In this document: piece by piece, positions 14,010-25,245 of the stretch
Position numbering within the stretch: the first letter of the stretch is position 1
How the letters are laid out: each line of letters begins with the position of its first letter
The notes under the pieces: model-generated
Database searches by the model: none
The model's input: only the letters and a program-made list of their open reading frames with translations
What the model was told of the DNA's origin: nothing
NCBI GenBank assembly: GCA_001687465.1
Contig: LVLI01000249.1
Coordinates: forward strand, 62,001 to 126,000
Length of the DNA: 64,000 nucleotides
Direction: 5' to 3'
Source of the DNA: Halocafeteria seosinensis
Taxonomy: Eukaryota; Sar; Bigyra; Bicosoecida
Translations under genes and position numbers: made by a program

Positions 14010-16610
14010 TGTCAGTTCCTGGTCACTTCGGAGTTTACCAGCCAACTTCACAAAAAATACCTTGCCAGCTTGGAGGCTTTCCCTTAAGTCGGCGTCTTTC
14101 GGCAGCGATGAAGCAGACGAAGGGAGACGAAATTTCGGGTATGTATTCGATAACGTGCGTCCTGGGGAGCGAGAAAGTCTTAGAATGCCCTCAGTGAAAA
14201 TGCAATTGGCCGGGGCCCCCTGCGAGCAGATACTTCAACTATGTCGTATAGCAGATAATCCAGTGAGCAAACCTCTACGCTTCGATTCCTTTTACATGTG
14301 CGTTGAGGTGATTATAGGTAACAGGCGCTGGGGACAGCTCTTTCACCTGCACAAACCCATCGAATTTGTGAAATCTACACCATCCCTGTTGGCACCCCTT
14401 CGAAACCTTTTTTGTCATTTCAGCTGCTATCTCCGCACACCAAAGCGCCGCCCAGATCAACTGGGTCAGATGGAATACGGCAAAAACCGTCCACGGCGAC
14501 AAGGCAAGGATAAACGCTTACTCTCCAAGCTAGTGGCTCTACTCTATCACTAGCACAATTTGAAGGCATCTGTGGTATAATGGGCACCCTCCCTACTGTC
14601 TCTTACCGTATCACTTGCTCCTACGGATGTCTGTACCGCTTAGAATGAGTCAGCTCCTTCCACGCACACACACATATGTGACAGATAGCCCACCGGCCGG
14701 GGAGTTGACCGCATCCTCTTAACCAGGAGCGGTATGCGCCCGTGTTAAGCAGCGACGGGCCCGCTGTTCCTGCAGCCTTGCTGACATTCGCATTCGCCGT
14801 GAGGGAGCACAACACTGGTTTTGCTCAGGAGGCCTTCCACGTGGACACGCCCAGGCCTGAATGCAGCATTGTTCACCCGCAGTTGAGTTCCGCCTGTGTG
14901 CGGGCAGTAGAAATTGTAGTCATGACGCTACACTTACAACCGGTTTGATCCAAAGAGAAGACCAACAACTGGGATGGCGATTGAATCAACAGTGAGTCAC
15001 TCCAAATGTGGTGCACATTTTGAAATGCACACACGCACACGCAAACATGAACCCAGTTAGCTGCTTGTAAATGCGTAGTTCCAAAGGTTCAGTACGCGTT
15101 ACCTGGACAGTTCGTCCACGTTGTTGCGGCCACGCTGCGTTGCTCGATAGCTGGGCATCTTTCCATTCATCCATTGTTCCCAGTGGAACTTCCCACCACA
15201 GCAACGGCACTCTAAGTGGCAGGCAACGCAACTACCGAGTGTAGCACCATTCCGCCTGATCGCTAAGAAGCCTCCAACCGTACCTCGGAGCCTCGGAATG
15301 ATTACCCAGTTCCGGTTGAACTTACCGAGTGCTGTGCTGCAGTGCACTGGCTGGTTTACGCGGTGGTTCGAGTGTTCGACTTCTTAATGGAAGCTATGGT
15401 TGCAGATTTGTTACGACCACACACTCTGCTACGGACTAAAATCGCGTTCGCGTAATAAATTACATTGGCTCAACTGTTTGCTTTGCTTGCCTAGAAAAAG
15501 TATACACTGTACACAGTAGGAGTTCGATCCCCCGGAAGGTTTCCTCACGACCAGCAAGGATATCCGGTTCTCGAAACAAGGAGCTAATAGGACGGTATCC
15601 ACCTAAAGCGAAATGCTTGGAAGAACGATTCAGCCTTCTACTAAACGCGTATGGGTCTCTAAAGACGCTGGAGTAAGTGATTATGCCTTTTTAGAAATCA
15701 GTGTCGCGTCCTAGCGCGTAGAACATAGGTTCTTCAATACCGGAAGTTGAAGGCAACCTGCTTACAAAACACTGAATTCGAAGTATAGAGATCTTCGAAA
15801 GAGTCAATAGGTGTGGAATTATCATCCGACCGTAAATCAAAGGAACGCCTATGTCCTTTGCTAGGAAGCAACCTGAAGGTTCCAACCGATTCAAATCGCC
15901 GTGTGCCTGTGCTTGCAGGTTTGGCCTCTCTTAGGGGTAGTCACACTAGGTTGTGTGTGGGCCTCCTATGTTTCTGCCAAGTATTTGACGTCATGCCCTG
16001 ATGTGCAGTAAGTTCTGCCAAGTTCATGAATCAATTTTGCGTTTAATTGAAACTGACAAGTGTTCCGCAGTTGCTCCCGCGACATACGAAGCAAGGAAAT
16101 CATCAGGCACGAACGAGGAGAACAAGATAAATGGTACGTTTTCGAGAGTTGGTCCTAAGCGTATAGCTCTAGTTATGTAGCATGTCTTCTCCCTCCAGGG
16201 TGAACCGCTGGCATTCTTGGTATCCGAAGAACATGAGTAACGTGCGAAACATATCGCTGCTCTCATTCAAATGGAAGAATGAGGATAGAGACGTGGCCTC
16301 TCAAAACAATCGCTAATTGCTAGTCATGTAGGCTATGCTTGGCTTAAGTGCTTGAAGTTCTGCCGAAAAGTGAATCCTGAATAGACACTATGTTTCGTAG
16401 AAGTGATCTATTGTCATTTGTGCGGTTCCTACACGTGGTGTTGCGTGTTGTGGCTCACTGTGCTCCTTCTTGCTAGCTGTGTAGAGATCAAACTGTCAAT
16501 ATCTACCGATACTGCTGCTAGGGAACAGATGAGACCACTCGTCGGACCCCTGTTAAGTTACGCTGCATCAGCTCGTCTATTTTCGTAACAAATATTAACA
16601 CCCTTCAGTT
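14010..16610. other. Gene-poor spacer upstream of ABCA copy 2
   Basis: About 2.6 kb. It holds copy A of a dispersed repeat (14662-14822) and presumably the ABCA promoter at its left end. Open frames of 60-160 codons occur on both strands but none shows a domain, and splice signals do not link them. I see no gene here. Confidence 0.5.
14662..14822 (+). repeat. Dispersed repeat, copy A
   Basis: About 160 bp beginning in a short CA run, then a core containing ATAGCCCACCGGCCGG, a small potential hairpin around CCTCTTAACCAGG, and a right end near AACACTGGTT. Copy B (61009-61173) is the reverse complement of nearly the whole unit. Copies C (46880-46961) and D (48958-49010) share only the CA-run side. 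No coding function, terminal inverted repeat or polymerase III box is evident, so it may be a short non-autonomous mobile element (inference). Confidence 0.75.
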
Positions 16611-17401
16611 TCAGCGGTTACTGAGCTCTCTGCCCGCGAAGGAAGTGGACCAGGACACATATGCAAGAAGCAAGATAATTGCACATACTCCCAATACGAA
16701 GGTCAACCCAGGTGACGTTATTTCCGGTTCGGCTAGCACGTTTCCGTTTCGCTGCAAGGTGCTGAAGTCTAAGGACAGCATGAGGTCCCAATGTACTCTT
16801 CTGGCGTGGACTTACAGTTTTTCCAGTGGTGGAGTTGTTCCCAGTGTTTCCGTAAGCTCCTGCTCCTGATCTGCTCGGGCTTTTCTGAAGAGGGATTGAT
16901 GGTATCGTTAAACTATCTCAGGAACCGATGAAGACAGAGTTCGTGTCTTACCTTTTTCCTAGATGACAAGAGCGTTCTATTCGAGCTACGAGATACGCTT
17001 CTACTTCTCGAAGGCGATTCTGTCCGGTGACTTCGTGTATTCACCCTTTGCTTGCTGGAGGACGTCTTTGTACGAGCTTGAGGTGTCTTTCTCGGACTCG
17101 ATGAAATATCATCCGCAATGGCTTGCTCCATTGTTTTGCTTGGTTTTCTGACCCGGCTTGACGATCTTACGTGCCTGGACGATTCCTTTCCCTTGCGAGC
17201 TCGACTTGCAGAAGTCTTTCTTCCCCCCGTTTGTGTCCCTTTGGTATCCTCATCACTGCTATGGTGGACAGTATTCGTTAAACTATCAGCCAGATGATTC
17301 GCCCGTTCCTGTTGCTTCCGTCGCTCCTCCTGCACGACATCCACTACTACTCCGCTGGGAGTAGAACTCCCCTTTAGCGTCTTCTTACTCTTGGTAGGCA
17401 T
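16611..17401 (-). CDS. Small Ser/Arg-rich protein with C-terminal membrane anchor
   Basis: Three exons: 17401-16952, 16884-16816 and 16751-16611, each joined in phase 0 at GT-AG borders, giving 219 residues. I chose the ATG at 17401; the frame is open upstream only from a TTG. The N-terminal third carries a charged Glu/Arg/Gln-rich helix (about residues 15-45), the middle is Ser/Arg/Lys-rich and probably disordered, and a single hydrophobic helix lies about 25 residues from the C-terminus. That is the shape of a tail-anchored protein facing the cytosol or nucleoplasm. I do not recognise the family. The protein at 30558-31396 has a very similar plan. The start codon lies 167 bp from the divergent EXO1 gene, so the two may share a promoter region. 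Confidence 0.7.
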
Positions 17402-17568
17402 CTTAATGGTATGCAAAGGGCTACAAATTGCCTACAATGACAGAAAATGCACAATGACTTCCAGGTCGCACTTGACAATTCAAATGGATTCCAGAGGTTT
17501 GATAGCCGATTATGACCAAACTAATCAAAATATCCCCATATCCATTTTCATGAATCATAGATAATAAA

Positions 17569-19764
17569 ATGGGGATTCAGGGACTATTAGGGGCGCTGAA
17601 AAGCTCTATGCAAGATGTCCATATTCGTAGTCTAAGTGGCTTAACGGTCGGAGTCGATGTCCTCTGCTGGTGCGTTTCCCCTCAGTATGAGGCTTTTCAG
17701 GCCCCATTCACGCGTAGATGGATATTCAATGGTTGCAGGTTGCATAAAGGGATCTATACGTGTGCCACTGAAGTGGCGCTGTATGGCGTGGAGAGCGAGC
17801 AATGCAGGCAAAAGTTCTTGGAATTCTGCATGACACGGATAAAGTTATTACAAGGTTACAATATCACTCCCTACATGGTTTTTGACGGCGCTCATTTGCC
17901 TACCAAAGATGAGACAGAAGCATCACGTCGCGAGTATGTTTGGCCGTCTAGGTGGTGAATGCATGTGTAGAGGGACTTTTTGTGGGGTTTTATGGCCTGC
18001 AGGAAGCGTGATGCTGCATATAATTCAGGATTGGACTTTTATCGTGCTGGGAAAGAGTCTCTAGCGCACGCACAGTTTGTCAAGAGTGTGGATATTTCAC
18101 CGCATTTGTGTTACTTGCTCATTGAAGAGCTACAGAAATTAGGCATACAGTATCTTGTAGCTCCGTACGAAGCGGATGCTCAATTAGCACATCTGTGCCG
18201 CACGGGAGTGGTGGATGCTGTGATAACAGAAGACAGTGACCTGATTGCTTACTGCTGCCCTCGCATCTTGTTTAAGCTGGATAAAAACGGAGAGGCTCGC
18301 GAGTGGAGACGACGATGGCTAGGGAGTAGTGCTGACACGTTCAAGGCAGGGGCCACTTCGGTAAACAACAGTAGTCTATTACAGCGCGAAAGCAGTGTTC
18401 AGTTGGAGCGTCTTCACCAATACGACGATGAACTCCTAATTCTGATGTGCGTTTTAGCCGGATGTGACTACTGTCCCTCATTGCCCAATGTGGGTATCAA
18501 AAAGGCAAATATGCTCGTGAACACGTATAAGAAAAACTGGAGGCTGATGTTGAAGCAACTCCCTATACGCATGAAAATACCTGTGGATAAAACGTATGTG
18601 GAGCGGTTTGAGAAAGCTCTTTTAACGTTTCGGCACCAAAGAGTATTTGACCCTCGTAAGAGGAAGCTCGTGTGTCTCAACCCTTTACCAAAGAGTTTAT
18701 TCCCTCCAAGTATTGATCCTTCCACGTTACAGTCTGATTCCTTATCTTGGCACGGCTATGGTTGGCCTGACGATCCGAAGCATAATCTCGATTTCTTAGG
18801 CCGACTATTGTCGGAAGATGTGAGTTGTTCGATCGCAGATGGGCTCATAGACCCATTTACGTTGAAGCCGTTTAGTTCGTTTCGCTCCAAGACCACTGGC
18901 AGCAGCTCAACGGAGGGGGAAAGCGCTGTGAAATCATCAAGAATACAGAAACAGATAGAATCGGAATCCCGGCAGCAAACTTTACACAGTCTAAATTCTT
19001 TCAAACATAACAGGCAATCGACTGAGGATAATAGCTGGAGTGGGCGAAGCGCTAAGCGAAAAAGAGAAGGATTCTTCAAAGCGCACAAGGATACTGAGTC
19101 ATGTGCTACACCAGCGATAAAAGCAACCAAGGGTCGCCCAGAGCTAGCTCGTACAGTTACATTCTCCGAGCAGGGAAAAAAGAGTTCCTATTTTTTTGCT
19201 AATGGTGAACAAGAGTCCTCGAACGTAGAAGTGGATGAAAGGTATTCATATTCACCCTCGTTTTCGTCACATCATTCAACAAAGCAATCCAGTGGCAGTT
19301 ACCGAAGCACATGCAGCAATCCAAGGCAAATGATTCGCAGCGAAAACGTGACTCCCGATTTCACGCCGTTCTATAAGCGCTTATCATCGAACTTGAATGC
19401 GTCTCGAGTCCGAATAGATTTTGATAGTATGGTTGAAGAGTACCAGCGGTCGGAGAAGCCCGAAACTACGAGCTCAACAGATGCGTCATCTTCCGATGAA
19501 AACTATCAGCCTCCCCGAGCTGCTCCAAGAATGCTTGCGTCCACACAGCAAGCGGGCACATTAGGATCTTCCAATAACAACCCTGGACGTGGGGGTATCA
19601 AGGAGACGTTATTCCAATCGTTTTCATACAAGGGAAACACAGCAGGAACGAAGGATAAGGCTAAGTTATCCCCGATTGACAACACGAATCCGCAGACCGC
19701 ACAAGTTTCTTCTGAAAATCGGGGTTTCGAGGCCGTCAAGCCATCCTTCACCCCCCTGTTCTGA
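17569..19764 (+). CDS. EXO1: Exonuclease 1, XPG/FEN1-family 5'-3' nuclease
   Basis: Acts in mismatch repair and double-strand-break resection in the nucleus. Three exons, 17569-17669, 17739-17933 and 18003-19764, give 685 residues, near yeast EXO1 (about 700). The N-terminus MGIQGLL is typical: the initiator Met is removed so Gly2 can sit in the active site. XPG-N domain covers residues 1-100 with the metal-binding GVD near 28-30. XPG-I contains YEADAQ (about 154-159) and TEDSDL (about 174-179). The helix-hairpin-helix starts at GCDY (252-255), followed by the EXO1-typical FDP.KRKL segment. The C-terminal half is Ser-rich and poorly conserved, as in other EXO1 tails that bind mismatch-repair partners. 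The first intron is 69 nt, a multiple of three and open, so reading through it would insert 23 residues before LHKG. Its stop is only 6 nt from the stop of the convergent COMMD gene. Confidence 0.93.
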
Positions 19765-19770
19765 AACCGG

Positions 19771-20509
19771 TTATTGTCCTTGCGCTATGCCCTTGGCCTG
19801 AAAACGTTCAGTAAACCCGGGTAAAACAACCAGTCTAATGTACACTCTATACAATATCAAAGCAACAGCTTACCGCTTTTGTGGCGTTTGATACTTCGTT
19901 TAGTAGCTGGTCGAATTCATGCGGTCCACAAACAAACTCTTTGCCCAGTATCCCCTGTTGCGGATCCAAGTACAAAAGATTGACGAGGACGGATGTTTGG
20001 TTGACGCGGCCTTTTGCTGGCGAATGCACCGAATATTGAACCCTGTATCGCATATCCACGAGCTTGGGAAGATTTAACACTTCCGTCTGTAGAGCTCCTC
20101 GTGCTCGAATCTCCTCTCTGTGTTTCTTATACATCTCCACGGCTTCCATCATGGGTGAATCCTTGCACTCGGCATCCTCTAGTTTCTGTTGAAAAATGCT
20201 CTCGGGAGAAGCATCACGTGTGCACTCTAAAATGAGCTTGAGAAGAAGTGCTAGAGCTCCATTGGCATCAGGCCATAAATCATTGGAGACGGCCGTCTCC
20301 AAGGATGCGCCATTGCTTCCCGTATTTCTTGCAACGTCAAAGGCCGACTGGATGATGGCCTCCCACACTCCATTGGGCTCCACTGAAGAAGGTAATCGAC
20401 CACTGAAGCGCTCTGGGGGCTGCATATACGCTGTTTGTGCTGTTAAAGTCCCTGTAGAGCCCTCTACCAAGCTGCCGCTACCAGCTTTCTGATGCGAGGA
20501 GGAGGACAT
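19771..20509 (-). CDS. COMM domain-containing protein
   Basis: COMMD proteins form the Commander complex that, with retromer-like partners, recycles endosomal membrane proteins. Exon 1 20509-19874 and a tiny last exon 19797-19771 (eight codons plus stop) give 220 residues, normal for COMMD1-10. The ATG at 20509 begins a Ser-rich leader; in-frame codons continue further upstream but lack conservation-like content. Residues about 85-140 form the helical N-terminal domain. The COMM domain lies at about 145-212, seen in LVDMRYRVQYSV followed by a beta-rich stretch and the closing helix around FDQLLNEVSNATKA. The donor after Ala212 and the acceptor before the last nine codons are canonical. If the intron were retained, the protein would instead end nine residues later. 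Which of the ten COMMD subtypes this is I cannot say. Confidence 0.8.
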
Positions 20510-23500
20510 GTTTGCGTGCTCTGGGGTATAGTTTGATAAATAATAAGTGCTACACTCATTATTACGCATATAAATACAATACACCCGTGAATAGAGGATG
20601 CAGTATAACAACGTGGTATGAGAGACGACACCGGGACGACCACGGGGAATGAGCTTGCAGTCTCCTAGTTGTACTTATAGGAATTACTCAAAGATGTCAC
20701 TTCGCGAATTGCAGTGAGGACTGTATAAGTCCAGTATGAAATACCAGGATTTCACATATGCGTCGATAGCCGCTATTAACTTCCTGAAAGTGCGCTGGTG
20801 CTGCCACGGCTTTCTTCCTCCCGAGTGGTTCACGAGCAGTTTATGAGACCCCTGGTGCTCTGCACTTTGCCATACAATCCGAATTGAATGTTAAGTAATG
20901 ACTGCAATTGCCGAAGGCGCTTTGGTAGGAAAATGCCGTGGTATGTTTTTGCGAAACCGTAACTTCAGAAAACTAAAAAGTTTCACTCTAAGTTAGCATC
21001 CATGCTGGATTCATGCGTATCCTGCAGCAGACAACTCTTCCGGTTGAAGCAATACCAATACACACATGGGTCTGAATCAGTTCACGATAAGCATATACAA
21101 ATATGTAAGTTAGGGACTGAGACTCAGCACAGCTGTTGGCTGTTGAACACAGCCTCTCTGGAAATGTCGGTGAAACAGAGGGATGACTACTGTAGACGAA
21201 CCAGGAATGCAGCAGTTCCACCCTTCGCGAGTTGACAGTGAAGCGCTTGAGCTCGACAGTATCGACACTGACAAAGGGCTGGCTTGCTGCGACCATGTGA
21301 GGGAAATTTAGTGGGAGTAGCGACGGTTCGCTTCAGAGACCTGCAATTTGCAGCAAGAGCGTTTTCGCCCAACTGCAGCTGGTTGTCTCGTCTCGCAGAT
21401 CCGAACGAACTGGACACCAGAACTTGAAGAACTCTTTGTACGTGGGAGCTTTGTCACTGATGCATCCAATGGCATCCATTTACTTTTGGGACTCTAATTT
21501 AGGTATATGGACCCCGCAGCTCTACCTTCAAGTTCTTGGAAAGAAGACTCGCCGGATACGTTTGCTGAGTGCTTGCCAGGATCTCCACCCACGTGCCAGT
21601 TCATTGTCTGACTCTGACGGTGGGATGGAGAGTACCGGCTGAAATGCTTTGGTATGCTTGATGATAGAGAATAGTTGCTACCCGGTAAGATACGTTTCTG
21701 ACATTTTCATTAATCAGATTGGGTCAGTGTCGACGTATGTTGTGAAAGATTGATTCGTGTATCATTGGTGTTGGGGAAGCAGGGCACCCATTCATCTGTG
21801 ACGTCCATTGAAGCTGAAAAGGACCAGTAGTTTCCAGTGTCACTTCCAATTGACATATCCTGTGTATTGTATACTACTCCTAGATTACAGCTGTGCTGAA
21901 AGCTACAACATACAACACTAAGCCGCGCATTGACCTAGCACTAGTTCCCACTGACGTTACACATACCCTCTGCAAATGGCAAACAGACTTAAGCAATCTC
22001 ATGCGATGCGATTCTTGCACTACCCATAGCCATAGCCATACCTTCCATTGTAAGGGGATTCAGAATGTGCGGGTTCAGTCCACAGCCAGCTCGGTTTCCG
22101 CTAGGAGGCTTAGAGTCTTCGATATAGACACAAAAATGCAGTCCAGGATCCGTCCTATTTGCTAAACGAACCGAGTACCAGTCAGTGTCTACGTTGTGCG
22201 CCCCTCTGTGTCGCAGAATGCAATAGATATGAGACACCTCGGCAATCGCATGTAGGGCTACGTAAACGTACTGTCCATCCCATTCCGTACAGGCAGCAAG
22301 GGAATTTTGGTAGGCTTCACAGTGTTTGACAATTCCATTAGGGTTCCTCAAATCATACGAAAAGCAGGCGCCCGTCAAATTATATCGCCATTGAGTCCTG
22401 CAGAACACAGTGTTGGAGACTACCAAGGAATATGAAGACGAAAACAGTACCACACGTACTTGAGACTCTCGGGAAGGTCAGCGGTACACTGATGCAAGCA
22501 CAATATCCCGGTGAGTACTATTGCAGCGTACCGTTTTGCTGCGTTAAGGGCTGGCAGATGGAGACTCGCACTCATGACATCAGAAACCGCACGCACTACA
22601 CGTCCAATTCTTCTTAGCGCTACCCATGCGAGCAGTTGTCTTCACGCACCACGCACTGTTTAGACCCCTCGTATGAAAGCTTCTAATCCTCTTTACCCAA
22701 CCAAGGTATTGAGGTCTGTCCTTTGCAGGGTGTACCGCCAGCCCGTACCGGCTATTTCCGGGCGGACGTACCGCGGATAATTTGGGGACAGTATTATTAC
22801 TTATACAGCCTTTACTATGAATAATTAGTGCATTGACACAAATCTATATCAGTTAGAACATTGATTTACGCCCATAATTGGGCCTGTATAAAGCATAATG
22901 CAGGAGAAGGGGGAGGGGCAGTGTGGAGGGGATGCCCCAAGGACCGGTTTGGCAGCAGCTTCATTTGGATAGAGAAAGATATGGTTACCGAGAAAATATC
23001 ATAGGGAAATTAGGAGTGTATATTCTTTCAGTTGTTTCCCTTACCGTTGATATAGGAGCCGTATCTGCTGGCAGATCGGCGCCGACAAGAAGGATATCTT
23101 GCTTGCAATGCAAGTTGTTGCGTTGCTTTGATGATAGCAGGAGCTGACAACAAACCTATGGGAAAAGTCTAAAAAACAAGGAAGGAAAAGCGTCTCTTGT
23201 CCTACGTTACGTAGGCGACGTATTACCTGGAAAACAAGGGGCGGGAAGCGCAGCCTAAATCAAGATCTATCCACAGAAGCTCAAGAATCGGAGCATGGAA
23301 GGATAATGAAGCAGAAACTGCCTTGGCAGACGACGATGACGAAGATGAGACATCGGAAAACAATGAGACAGGAGAAGTGTGTGGGCGGGACTACGTTTGC
23401 AGAAGGCGGAAGAGAAGGAGATGCAAGCAATCACACTGACAAACTCGACATTCAAGCGAACAAAATTGTACAACATCTTGAAGGAACAGCGCCTCGCAAG

Positions 23501-25245
23501 CTATGCGGCAACTAGTCAAGACTTCTGGCCACCTGGAGGCGGATAGTTTACGCCAAAGGACCTCCACTTCCTAAGGGCCTGATCCGCAAGAGCTATTAAA
23601 GTTACAAGAGACACATGGTCTCACAAACCGATAGTTCATTGGCCGCAGGCTCCAGTGGAACATCTCGCTCAGAGCAACTCCAAACACTAGCTTGCTGTAT
23701 CCAGCAACTGTTCTCTGGGACCAGGCAACGAGCCAAGGATATCGAACTATAGATACCCTGGAACGACGACACCTGCCACTGGTGCAACCTTGACAGAAGG
23801 TGTTGATGTTTCATCCTCAGAACTTTTTCATAGAGGTTCAATTGCTTGTGTCTGACCGGATCAAGTGCAGCATCCTTTCTGGCTAGGCTGTTACAGACCG
23901 TTTTCTTATCGATGAAGAAGGGCCAGCTATGCACAATGCTGTGGCTAGAATCAGCTTTCAGCAGATGAAGTCACATATTGGGAGAGTTCTTTAGCTCCTC
24001 ATATTTCTGTGCAGTCGTTGGTATGCCAAGCTGAGAAGAAGTCGCCGGTTGTCAGAAAGAGTACAAAACCTTCGAGATGAATCAAGGGCGACCAACCAAC
24101 AAGGCTATCTGCGCGAACAGTTCCGTGAGTTTGACTCGCCTTCGCGACGGACGCGTCATCGAGGTGAAGGGAAGCGTCGTGTAACGACACTGCAACCTCT
24201 GGTGTGGGGAACCTAGGAATTTGCGCTACTACAAATAGCCGTGCAAATATCATTTTGGTTACAACGTATGTATTTATAGCACTTAATCCCCATGAATCCT
24301 TCCGAAGGGGGATCAATATCCCCGGGCCAGCCGCCAAAGCCCCCTTATCTCCGAGACGTCTGGGGCCTGCACATCATCAAAATGCTCCAGGGTGCTGCCC
24401 CTATACAGTCAGTGGTTTGTATCGTTGAGGTCACTTGCTCGTCAGTCTAACAATAATTCTATCCAACCCGACAACTGCATCGTAACTATCTTACGCAATT
24501 ATTACAGGTACTTCTTACGTGCCAAATCCGACAAGAGCGAAGGAAAAAAGGACATCATCGCTTCTTAGTTATATTCGATGAGAAACCAGAATATAGAATA
24601 CACATGTACAACAAATCTTTTGATCGTTCCCTTCTTGTTACTGTATCAACTCTGCACCCGTGCTGCGTCTGTAGTACTCTGTACCAGTAAATGTACAGTA
24701 CTACTTTGTAGGCTACAACTTGTAGCTCATCTCTTAGGTAACTGGGTCAGGCTGAATCAAACGTCCGACAAATCACACAAGATTCATTCAGCGATGTGGT
24801 CACTGACGAGATACAGTTAAAGAAAGCATGGAAGCAGATGTGAATATAACGCAACGTAACACTATATCCAGACGTAGATGAATCATCATGAATGTCATGT
24901 TGAACGCCTACGTCGAAGTGCCAAGAGAGCCGGTCCAGCTCATGTTCGACGACGAATCGACGCGGACAAGTTCACAGTCCTCCTGTACAAGGATTGAAGA
25001 CTGGAACGCTGCCGAAGAAAGCCAAAAAGGAAAAACGAATCATATACTGTGTTTACTCGCGCGGCTGGAGCCCTCGACGAGGTAGCTGTACTGCACACAC
25101 TGTGCACTGCCTGTACATGGACTTGTAGAAACGGTGGAAATAGCCTAACGGTTGAATCCACGAATCAGCAAGCTCTGCAATCATATTTAGACCGAAGTGT
25201 GCATGGATATACTCTGGGCAAAGCCAAAAAGACATCAAGAACAGA
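20510..25245. other. Gene-poor region with possible decayed coding sequence
   Basis: About 4.7 kb with no intact gene that I recognise. The stretch 21989-22453 (minus) is an open frame of 154 codons lacking an ATG start and any known domain. From about 23280 to 24430 the plus strand holds frame-broken, protein-like text (an acidic run near 23310-23370, then basic and mixed stretches in other frames), which looks like a decayed gene or transposon. The last 1 kb should hold the promoter of the NB-ARC/TPR gene. Confidence 0.4.

Noticed and set aside
13998-14051. Upstream GTG-initiated extension of ABCA copy 2
   Set aside because: Nuclear genes start at ATG, and the ATG at 14009 aligns with the start of copy 1.
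15490-15535. TTCGATCC word resembling a tRNA T-loop
   Set aside because: The flanking bases do not form a five-pair stem, and no anticodon arm or acceptor stem is found upstream.
21989-22453. 154-codon minus-strand frame in the gene desert
   Set aside because: No ATG at its start, no recognised domain and no convincing splice partner; kept only as a remark on the region.
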